Below, piece after piece: positions 23,601-35,600 of a stretch of 64,000 nt of DNA. The stretch comes from Eremophila alpestris peregrina. Taxonomy: Eukaryota; Chordata; Aves; Passeriformes; Alaudidae. The notes below the pieces were generated by a model. That model saw nothing but the letters and a program-made list of their open reading frames with translations. It was not told the DNA's origin and did no database searches. The position numbers and the translations under genes were made by a program. The first letter of the stretch is position 1. The number at the start of each line of letters is the position of its first letter. Location: assembly GCA_009792885.1 (NCBI GenBank), contig WMCF01000015.1, forward strand, positions 3,859,076 through 3,923,075, written 5' to 3'.

Positions 23601-26600
23601 TGTCCTTTCTGCTTATCTCGGAAAAACTTGAATGTCCACAGATAGAACAAAGTAATAATCTATGTTTTAATTACAAAAGCGTCGTTAATGCACAAATATA
23701 AAAGGTAGTGATAAAGCAACTGTGTTTGCTGCAGAATCTGTGGCTGTGGCTCAGGTGAGTCAGGCTGTGCTGTGTGTGGCTGCTGCAAGGCATGTGCTAG
23801 AGAACTGGATGGCCAGGAAGCAAGGCAAAGAGGAATCCTTGATGCTGTAAAAGAGATGATACCTTTAGATCTCTTGCTGGGTAAGTGATATGAAAGTAGC
23901 AAAATGGCTTTTAATTCTCAGTTTTACTGCACCTTTTTTTTCCCCCTCAGTACATTTGTTTACAGACTATTCTTACAGCACAGTTTTAGTATAGTATTGT
24001 TAAAATGGTGCTTAACAGTCAGATTTATTTATTGTTGATATGGCAAAGTGGGATCATTCTGTTCAGTGAACTGTTCCAAGCTTACCCTTACTATTTTCAT
24101 CTGTGCCACTTCGTGACCTATGCAGTTATGATACTAATGCTGATACTACAAAGTCATTCTTGTTGGTTTTGATATCCTGAAAATCTTTCTATAATGTTTT
24201 TATCTGGATTTAAGTATTCTTAAACTAAAACATGGCTAATTCATGTAAAACTTGTTAAAATATAAACATTGTGTACTTGGTTTAATAATATTTTCTGAAA
24301 CTTTTTAGGGGAGAATGGAGATAACCATGACAACACATAACTATAAATATGTATATGCCTAAGTACTACTTAGTGATTTTGGAATTGTCAGATTCATGAA
24401 AAGCAGAAAATTAGGAGATAAAGCTTAGAGCTCCTCCAAATTTACTCAAATCCCTTTTGTTCATTGTCAGGGCCATGTGAGGAGCAGCTAGTTAGTAGGT
24501 TTTCAGTTTTCATTTACTTCTAGGGTTTATTGCCACCATAACAATTTTAAAGATAATTTTACGTATTTTATTTTCTTAATCTATTTAGCTGTTCCTGTTC
24601 CTGGAGTTAATATTGAAGAACACCTTCAGCTACGACAAGAAGAAAAGCGGCAACGTGTAATTAGGAGGCATAGATTGGAAGAAGGAAGAGGTGAGTGACT
24701 TTTTGAGAAGGGGCTTGAATAGCTTAAGAAACTTCTGAGTCTGTTCTCTAAGAATGGAAATAGTCTTCCTCCAGTGAGCCTGTACAGTGATCAAACTAAA
24801 TCAGATCTAAGAAGGTAGTTTGTTATGTAGCTTGCTTTTAGAAAATGGTGGAAAATCTGTGTTTAACAGTCTGCTCATAAGAATCAGAATTTTAATGATG
24901 AAAAGGAGCATTTTATATCACTTTCACAGGTCAGGTTTTTTTTGCTGTTTCCTAGTTGAATGATTGTTTTTTAAAATGTACATCCAAAAACATTTATATG
25001 AAGAAAGGACTACAAGCCTCTCCCATGCTATTTACCTATTATATGAATGATATAATTACTGTAATAAATTATTACATTTCTCTTGTATAATAGTAGGCAG
25101 AATTTTATGAGATGAACTTTTCTGCAAAACATTAGGATATTGACACATACTGAATTAAAAAACAGCGCTGCGACATTTCTTATATTTTTATTTTCTTATG
25201 TTTTATCGACCTCATTGTTGATTTTTCACACAAACAATAATGTGCCTTAAGAACTTTTCAGTACTCTTCGTGTTCTAAAATACCTCAGTCTATTATCAAA
25301 TTAAATTTGAGACACTTGGACTGATGTAAAAGGTAGTATTTTTGTAAGGTATGATGATATGGTTGCTAATATTATTGTGTGTAGAGAAGAGGAGTAACTT
25401 ATTGGGATGTATGCTCTTTCAAGTTCCTGCTGTGTTAGTAAATACCACCTTGATTCTTCTTGTATGAATTAGATACTGGTTTTACTTGAATGCAAAATGT
25501 GTCATGTAATCCAAATTATTTCCTAGACTGTGCCAGTGAATCTTGTGAACTGTGTCTTTATTTCACTTACATTAGGAAATTGTTCATTTTAACCACAGAT
25601 AAGGAGCAACCAGAAAGAGAAAGCTTGTAGTTGCCTATGCATATGGAAAAGGATGGAATATTTATTTATTTTTCTTTGCATCTTTGTGGCTAATTTTAGC
25701 TGTGAGGTGAAGAGAGGAAGCCTTTGTTTAGGTCATGTCAGAGCTGCTGCATGCTGTTGCCAAATGGTAGGTGCAGCAAACAATTTTTTCTTGAATCCTA
25801 ATTAAATGCCCAGGCATTATTGAAAGGTGCTGCTGTTCAGCCCATCAGTAATGACAGAGCTGGGAGGTAAATTTCAGTTAAAAGGAAAAGAAGAGTGGCA
25901 GAGAAAAATTTGCATTTGCTTCTATTTCTGTGGTTAGAAGTAGAACCAGAGCAGCTTATCCCTTCTGTATGCCATCTGTTTCAAAAAGCAAAAAAAAAAA
26001 AAAAAAAAAAAATCAGTTGAACAGTATCAGGAATGTACTGTTGTGGTTGGTTTTATACATGTATGAGTGAAAGGAGGTCATATTTAGGTGGGGACTGGTC
26101 TCTTCTCCCAAGCAACCAGTGACAGGACAGGAGGACAGAGTCTTACGCTGCACTAGGGGAAGTTTAGGCTGGACATTTGGAAGAAGTTCTTTACAGAAAG
26201 GGTGATTGGGAATTGGAATGGGCTTCCCAGGGAGGTGGTGGAGTTACCATCCCTGAAGGTGCTTAAGGGAAGACTGGATGTGGCACTCAGTGCCATGGTC
26301 GAGTTGACATGGGGCTGTTTGATCACAGGTTGGACTCAATGATCTTGAAGGTCTTTTCCAACCTAGTTGATCCTGTGATTTTGTATAGGGACTGTAACTA
26401 AAATGATATTGTTGGCCTGCTTGTTGCACAAATTTGTGTTACATTCTCTGTCTAAAGAGTGTTGAAATCCCATACCTGTGTGGCTGTGGGAGGTAGTGGG
26501 TGTGCCAGTCTGGAAGGGTTGGAGATTAGTCTCCTGTTTTGGTTCAGAATGACTTCTTGTGATAAAGCTGGGAACAGTGTTTCACAAATACTTAGAGATT

Positions 26601-29600
26601 TTGTTTTATATAATGAGGTATGGATATTTGATTTGATAATTAATCTTGATTTGCATATTCTTTTGCTTTTTTGTAAGCTTTTTTACTTCTCTATCCAAAT
26701 GCTACAGTTTTTCATTAATGAGTGGTGCAAAGAGTAGCACCATTTTTGACAAGTCTTATGATGCTGCTCTTTTCATAAGAGAGAATGAGAACATTTAAAT
26801 AATCTACTAGATTTTTGTGCAAATGGTTTTGCAGTCTGATAAAACATAACAGCGATAAGAGAACAGGCAGGTTACTTGTTGCTTAGTTTTCCCAAGAGTT
26901 CTAGTATTTGTGCATATGTAACTGAACAAATCCATGCTAATGAAATAGCTATTTGGAGATCCAAAGAAAACTTCTAACCTTTCAATGTTCTGAAAATGTT
27001 GCTTAGTCAGTTAAAGGCTGGACCAACTTTTTAGGGCCTTTCCTTAAGGTACGCAGTGTTTAGTCTATCAGTATTCCAATTTCTGGGTTATTTTGTGTGT
27101 TAGTGTGTGTCTTTTGTTATTTTACAAGAAATAAAGCATACATAGTTTATGATAGTCAAGAATAGGATCCATCAGTGAATGTTGCTGCACACTCTTCAGT
27201 TCCAATTGGTGACCTTTTTTCAATACAAATATTTTCAGTAAATCTTGTATGTCTTGTAAGCAAGAGGGCTATGTAAGCTTTAAAATTACAGGAATATTTC
27301 ATTCCTAAAAGTCATACAAACAAAAAATTACAAAGAAACATCTCACCAATTTGTGTTGAAATAGGACTAAGGTTTAGGAGAGAGGTGTAAGAGCACAAGT
27401 CCTGGAATTATACTGATTTTTAAGTTGTCTAATTGTTTGTGCTTCTTTACCAAAGCTCTGGATTTGGTCCTGTTATGGTGACCTCTGATATAAAAATATG
27501 TTCTTGAGATCCATTTGAATTAAGAGCAAAAGGGATGCTTATGTCTGCAGGTATGACAATAATTTAATTCCTTCACAAGATCAGTTGTGGTCTCTTGTAT
27601 TGCAGAAGATAAGAATGCTCATCTTTATTTGCATTTATTTAAAATGCTAACTCTGAGTTTTAATGTCGTAGGTAGAAGTAGTTGCTGTTAATAGCTGCAA
27701 TATCAATGACCTGGTTCAAAGTTACTGTCACAAGCAATTAACTCACTTCTCAAACATCATCCAAGTAGCCTGCCAGTGTTGTAATGGACCTTATACATGC
27801 TGCTCAGCAGCAGCACACAAAGTAACTTCAGAAATTTTAAGTGCTTATGCTGAAGATTTCTTTGGTTTTTAACCTTGAAATGAGTCAAAAGCTATAGTTG
27901 CTGTGATGGAATTGCTACCAGCTAATATATATAATAATTTTTATGTTTCAAATCAGTTATTCATGTTACTGTATTCAAGAAAGAAATTCTGCTTTAGTGA
28001 AAAAAAACCAGATCCTTTAAATTTATAGTGGGTAAAAAGTGTTTGTTTGGGATAATCAACTATTTTTTTAAAATTGTAAGTTCCTTAATATTTATTATGG
28101 TTGTTTGCTCTTCTCTGCACACAAGTGGCTGTGACAAGCAGTGAAGAGGGCTCAAAATGTTTTTGAGTTGGGTGTATGGCCTACTGAGAAATAAAGCCAG
28201 CTGTAGTCATCACAACATAATTATTGATGGAATTATCTCAGCTCTTTGCTGTCTCTGTTATTCTGGTGAGAAGTGAAGGAGCTGATTTTCCATATGATGA
28301 AGTGGTTTTTGTTTTTCAAGCTGGTTTGGGGCTTGATGAGAGTAATGAGAGATGAATATGGAAAGAGTTGCACTTCATTGTTTTCTGTGCCAAGTTTTGT
28401 ATGTTGGAATGTTCAGAACATGTTTAATTATTTTTCCTTTCCTATGAAACTAATTTATTCATCATGGGAGCATTAAATTATGCCTTAAGGGATTAAAGAA
28501 ATCTGTGGGCCACATTGTACAATTAACGTAAGGAGCTAAGACTAGCATTTTCTGAGAGAACTAATCTTGAAAGCTGTTCATGAGACTTTTTCAGATTGGT
28601 ATTTGAAGCAGTAGAAGTTGGAATAGTCAAAGATTTGAATTTATCACTTGAAGACAATTCCAGGGTGTTTTTTTCAGAAGGCAGTGAGAATGTTAAAACA
28701 GCTCTTTAAACTATATTTAACTAATAAGCTAAAAAATACAGAGATGGTTCTCAATACAGCGATAATAAATGGTCTCCAGCTTCACTGGTATTTCACTACT
28801 ACTCTTTCTCAGCCTGTGATGTAAAAACCTCTAGATCATTACTGAGATGCAGATTTGGTGTGTAATTAAGCAAGGTTTAGCTTTTGATGCCCTTACAGAA
28901 AAGGAAATTTAATTTTCCTCAGTCTTATCCTCCTTGCAACAACAAAGAACCCACAAAAAATTGATTAATTTTAGTCCAAGCTGCTCTGTTTCAAGACGAT
29001 ATTATCTGAGGCTGCCTAGATTTGGGCATTTTTTAATTGTTCTGAAGTGTAACTGATTCAGTTAATTCAGTGATTAGTTTTACCATGCTAGGCTAAGTAT
29101 CATATAAATCTGTTTAATATCTGCGCAAGCCGCTCTGAGCTTGGAATCAGTTGGTCTGTTCATTGCTGAACATATACCTAAATGTACAGCAGCACCATAC
29201 AAGTGCAATATTAAGTACAATATTACTTATTAAATAATTGTGGAGCTTCTTTTTATGGCTTTAGTTAAGTGTTTATTTTGATGCTTTCAGGATTACTTTT
29301 GTTTCAAAATTCTTGAAACACACCAAAAGCAATCAAAACCTTTTCACTTGAAACAATGTTACACTCACACATGACTTTTAAAGAATGCTTTCAAGAGAAA
29401 GCTGTAGGCTTTTGCCCCTAATGACCCTCAGGAATGGTTCTATGAAGTTACATAGTTACACTTGAGTCCATGATTCCTTTCTGAAAGAGCTAATTATTGT
29501 TATTAAAACTGATTAAAGTAAAAATATTTATGTTATGGTTTCAGAAGTCAGATTTGTAGTAGACTTAATGAGAACAGTTCTGGTTAACACTTGCTGTTCT

Positions 29601-32600
29601 AATTTACTTCATGTATTTATATGCAAAAATACATATTTCATATATAGTTAACAATATAAATGAAATCAAATATTCAGAAGGGAGAAAGGATCAATATGAA
29701 GATTATCATAAACCTTACTTCCATCTCATTCTCTTATTACTCCCATATTATCCTGCATGCTTGTTTTGGCTAGTGTGCATCTCTTTTTCTCCTTTGAAAG
29801 GCCTTAATTTTCCTTCTGCACCTGATTTGTACAATTTAAATATTGTTTTAAGAGTGCAGGAAGAGACACGTATCCTGTCTTTATTTTCAATGTTTTCAAC
29901 AAAAGAAGCAAACTGCACTTAACCCTAGTGCCTGCAAAACATTACATTCTCCATTAACGTTTTGGCCTTAATAATAAATTGCTTGTCATAGTCTGAAAAA
30001 TACAGTGTTAAAGAACATGCTCCATTACTATTAACCCTGCCTCATAAGAATATTAAATTTTGTTTCCTTTAAGCCTGTATAGATGGGACATTATCCCACT
30101 ATAATGTTTTCCACTTCTAGTGAAACTGAAGTGAAGCATTTATCTCCAGTTCCATTTTCGGAAGTATCTTTCTTCAAAATTTGCAACCTGTTGACCTATA
30201 AGATAACTAGTTTCCTATATTAGGGTTTTATCTCCCTATTTTATTACTTAAAAGAACCCAACAAAAACGTGCCCCCCCCGCCTGCCACCCCCTCCAAAAA
30301 AAAGCATTTGGTCTCTTTCAAGTAGCCAAAAATAAGTTTTTACAGCAGAGGGTATGATCCAACCCAGGACTTTGCTCTGCAACCTGACTTTATACTACTT
30401 TTCTGTATATATGTGGCATCAAGTGCTGTTTTTCCAGGTAGCCTGCTGTGTTCAGTGCACTGGTACAGAAGTCAGCATTTGAGATAATGGATTTCAGTCT
30501 CCTGCAATCACAGCTTGCCAAATAGCATTTGTTTAGGATGAGGTACTAAAAGAAATCAAAGTATTTGTAATGTAAAGTCAAAGTAAACTCTTCCATAGTT
30601 GTGTTGAAGAACTTGGATGACCAAGAGTGCCAGAGTATTGGTCATAAGTGCATAAGTGGAATGAAATAATGCACCATAAGTGCATGTGGAATGAAATAAT
30701 AGTATGTTTTTCTGAAGTCCACTGCATTATTTACTAAATGCATTCTATTTGGAGAAAATGAAATTATTTCTGTGGTTAAACATCCTTTTTTTATACTTTT
30801 AATTCCCTGCCAAACAATGTCCATTTTGAAAAATGTGGACCAAGAAAGGAAAGCTAGTCTTGACATTTTGGCTAGGGCTGTTCAGCATCTCAGCTCAGCT
30901 ATGGAAAAACAGTCTGTGGAGGGAGAGGGAATGTCATTTTGCATCACAGAGTGACTGATTTAAAATAGCTCTGTAGTCTACCAGACTCCTCTTTGTTTAT
31001 CTCTGTCACTTGGTCTTCTACAATAGAGACCAGTAATAGATTGTTAGTCCCCATGCAGATCTGTCTTAGAGGCTTCTGAAAGTTTTCCAAATAATGCTCT
31101 GCAGGCTTTTTTAAAAAAAAATTAAAGGAAGTATCTAATGCGTGGCTGAATTACACCAGAATATACTCAGCACCTAAACTTTGTTCCCTTCGTACAGGCA
31201 GCCTCAGAGGGAAGCAGAAAGCAGATATGGTCTCCATGAATTGTTGTAGTGTTTTGTTGCCTGAGTTTTCTTTGAGGGAGAGGAAGGTACTTTGCACCTT
31301 GCCAGCACATGACCAAGGAGGCAGACATCACAATGCAATCAAAATGTGGATTTTGATTTCATTTTTGTAGATTCCTATTCTATTATGATCATGTTACAGA
31401 TTTAGCATGCACAAAAAGCCAAAGAAGATAACAGACATGTTACATGGATTTGGGTACAAATTAGTATGAAATGGCAATCTATTGCATTTAACTTTATTTT
31501 GGATTCAAGTTCTTTACACAGTGGTAAATGTAGAGTATATAGGAATATCCAGAAGCAACGATAACTCCTGCATTGGTCAGAAGATTAGGTTGTTACAGAA
31601 TTCTTGTGTTGACTTGGAGAGTGTGATTCAGAATTGGAAACTAATGGCAGCTGTGTGCTAGCACCATGCTGGAGCTGACAGCCTCTTTTGCTTACTAAAC
31701 ATCCTCTGTCTTATGAATCTCCTGTAGTTCTTTTGCTCTCCCTACTGTACGTCACTTCCTTCTGTCCTCCTGAAATTCTCTTTTGTTATCTCTGCCCTTA
31801 GTACTAAAATGCCAAAGGCTGTATCTCGTTCCCTGCACTGTTCATTGTGCAAGCATTTTTTGGAACTTTGGAATGTTTGCCTAAGTTATCTAGAGATCAT
31901 TCAGTCATGCACAAATATTTTAGATCTACACCCTTCAAGCCACACTATTTGCAGTCCTTGCATCTCTTTTTGCAACTTTGCTAATCAGAGTTTCACTTTT
32001 GTCATGTCTATTCTCTATTTCTTCAGATTTTAATTTCATTAGGCCCTACTTCTTTTGCCTTACTTTCTCACGTTCTTCATTCACCTTTCCTCTGTATTAT
32101 TCATCCTTCAGACATCTTTAGCTTTCATAATCCACTTGTCACTCATCTCTTCCCTTTTTGCCTTTTCCTGGTGTGCCTCAGGATACTCCTCACTATATCC
32201 CCTCCAACTTGTTTAGAAGCCAAATGTGGTGTAATTTTTTTGTGTAAGTCAAAACTCCAGAAAGTAGAATATTAAACATGGCAAGTGGTTTGGCAGAAAG
32301 TAATGTTTACCAAAAATGCATCTATTAAATGGAAGTTCCAGTTCAGAGGAGACTGTGAAAAAGGGGAGCACAATAGCAAGACAACTGAAGGAAGAATCTA
32401 CAAGATGCAGGTAAATAGAAAGCAAATTATGATCCTTGATTAGGTGAAGGAGTTCTGAATTAGCATGAGGGTCTGTTCTGGAGTAAAGAGGGTCCAACTA
32501 AATACAGTAAAACTGTAAGAATCCTAAAAGCAGGAGAGAACCCAGGATGTATGAAAGAGGTTTTAATAAGTTGACAGGAGGCTGAGAGAAGCTGAGAAAT

Positions 32601-35600
32601 TCTACAAATTCTCATGGGAAACTAGGAAATTAAGAACTAAGAAAATACGTTTGTGTCTGTTAGAGGGAACAAGAACAAGAACTCATGCTGATGGTTCAGG
32701 ATATAAAGGACTTGGATACCTTGCTTTACAAAGATAGAAAAAGTTTCAAACTTAATAATAAATTATTGTGTATTGTTTTTAGCTTCATAGAAGGCTTTTG
32801 TTAACCTGGAACCCATGTGGGTCGTTTTCTGATTTGCTAAAGTAATGTGATGCTAAGCTTGTTAATTGTAAGCTATTGGTTGAGAAAATTCTTATAAAAT
32901 GTTCTGCAGAGGTTTTTATTTTGTCTCTTAATTTAGTTTGCATAGATGTTGTTATTTTTCTATATCTCTTACTTATTGTTTGTATGATATAGACAAATAA
33001 TAAATCCTAAGTCTACAACTATCAAAAATCCATCCTATTTATGAGACACAAACTAAACAAGCAAATGGTGCCCTGTGTGAGGATCGAACTCAAAAACTTT
33101 TGTTTTTGCAAAAAACAAAACCAAAAATTCTGTGTGCAGAAACAAACATGTCAGAGGAAGTTTAGGGCCATTATGTTATCTAACGTGCTTGGAGGTTGAA
33201 CCTCCAAGCTAGGGAGATAGACAGTAGTGTGTTTTTAAAACACTTCTCATTTTGTTTTTTAAGTAAATGCTAACATTTGGGAGCTTCTCTGTATGGAGAA
33301 AGTTTCTTCATCTGAAGGTCTAAAGCTATATAAATTTCGCCTAATTTCCACTTAAACGTCTATCCATGCTGTTTAGTATTAGTGAAGGAGGTGATGCTCT
33401 AAAGCTGATAGCAGAAAACCTCAGGCAATGGGTATTTATGAAAAGTTAACCTGCATTGTCTTGTTCATAAAGTTCAGCTAAGGAATGAGAGTATCAATGA
33501 ATTTGCAGAAGAAGGAGGAATATTTGTATTCAAAGTTTCTCATAAGGGGTTTATAACACAACAGCCTGATTCGGGGAGCTTTTGTTTACTGTTCATGGAA
33601 GGGCTGGATTTGGGAACCTGTGGAACTGAGTGTCACTTGGCAGAATTAGCTCCTGATTCATGGTTTACGTTGAATGTGAGACTTCTGAAAGGACATGTCA
33701 AAATTCTTGGTGGCATGCTTTACCTGTAAAACAGGAGAAATACAGATTTAAGAAACAAATTGCTTGTCCATGACCTGCTTATACTAAGCCTCATTTAAGC
33801 GTAGTACCTCACTGCCGAAGTCTAGATTTCTAAAATGAAAAAGCAATCTTGAAAAAAATTTAAATACATGTATCATTGTTTTCTTTAAATCAGATCTTCT
33901 CTTGAAGACCTTTCAATAGATGGAAAAATATTTTTAAAATAAATGGATTTGAAAATTACTAAGTAAATAAGAAAAGAGTCATATGATTTGAATAATTTTC
34001 TTCATCAAACATGGAACTTTTCTTTAGAAGTTATAACTCTGCATCTTACATATAGTAGTTGCAAACAAGTTTATGGTGGTGGTTTTTTAATTTAGCATTG
34101 ATCTTGTTCCAAATCAGTATTTTGAATGTTATATTGTAGGATGTAAGGCATGATAATTATTCTTCTTATCTTTGAAAGACAATAATGAGTATTCACTTTC
34201 AAATTTTACTCTAGTGTTACGTTATATTTCTGTTGCTTGCAGTACGATTGCATACTTGGAAATTCAGGTAAAATTATCACTGTGGGATATCTATTGTTCT
34301 TTTGCACAAGTTATCAAGAAATGGCAACTTTCCTGTATTTTAAGGTCTTTTGAATTTAAGCAAACAAGATTATAATTATTATTTTTTGTTATTTTCATTG
34401 CTTTTAATTTGAATTTTGTTTAACACACTGTTTCCATTTTGTGAGCTTTCCTATGCATGTGCAAAATGTTTCTCCTCAGGCCCCCTTGTAATTCCTGGTC
34501 CTATTTTTATGAACCATCGAGAACAGGCTCTAGCCAGAATCAGACTCTCTCCAGCACCGCTAAAGCATAAACGGGACAAGCACAAAGGTATTTGGTCTTC
34601 CTTATTGACTAGGGTGGAAATAAGCCCAGCCTCCCAGTCACTCCTTCCAGATGCTGCATCTGTCTTTCCCAAGAACTGCACAAAATGAGTTCTGCCTTTC
34701 TTCCTGTTAGTATCTTGTTACCTGAGGAGAAAGAAAATGCATTTAAATGTTGACCTTCCTTTAGAAGTGTAACTCTTCATTAGTCTGCATCATCTTTGTT
34801 TTTCTTTTCCCTTTTTTTTTGTGAAGTATGCATTGTCTTTCTGTGTATCTTCTCTCATTCCTAATGCTGTCTCATTCTTGAGGGTCTTTATTTTTACTGT
34901 AGGGAACTTTACTTGTTGGAGTGACTCAAGACTGTTGCGCTGCATTTGTGTTGGGGTTTTTTGTCCTTTGTATTGTGTATTTGGGGTGGTTAGTTGAACA
35001 TCAGTTCCAGGCTTGTTAATTTTGGCATAAATCTTTTCATAGGTATGTTATCTTTCAACAAGCCCTTTTTAGGAATGAAATATTTGAAATAATGTGAACA
35101 TTACTTCTCGCTAACTTTGAATGGGGATAATGCAAATCAAAATACAGGTTTTTCTCTGCAATATTCTTGAGTTAAATGTTTTTTACAGAGTATAAGTATG
35201 ACCATGTCTTTACATTTCAGACATTTTTGTACATCTGGCAAGCCAGTTCATTATATCTTCAATTTCTAAGTGTGTCATTTGTTCAGATATAAATGGCATA
35301 TATGTTTCTTAGAAAGTGGTAGTGTATTACAAAATACTTCAACTGAACTTATTGAAGGTGAGCTGTCTGAAATCTGATCGTAGGTTGTATATATCTGTGT
35401 ACTGATGTACCTGTACATACATTATTTATACATAAAAGATAAATATGTAAAATGGAGGTTACAGACCTGATCAAAGTAAGTAGGAAGCTCCTAAAAACAA
35501 ACCCAGAACACTTAAGCTATTTTCTAAAGAATAGCTAAGTATTAAAAGCGCTAGTATGGCGTTTCAGTTGAATTAATGGAAGATACTGATTGTATTTGGC

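Larger units (their letters stand above)
24691..34479 (+). other. MYCBP2: MYCBP2 intron w15-w16 (9.8 kb)
   Basis: The intron contains an A23 run (25990-26012), a plus-strand CR1 tail (about 26085-26385), a C-rich/A-rich patch (30270-30305), a 32-bp imperfect tandem duplication (30643-30704), a tRNA-Met-like segment (33066-33092) and a short near-palindrome (33187-33209). The rest is AT-rich intron without a recognisable exon or RNA gene. Confidence 0.8.

Noticed and set aside
26244..26429. Minus-strand 61-codon open frame
   Set aside because: Falls within and just beyond the CR1 tail; the 3' untranslated part of CR1 read backwards.
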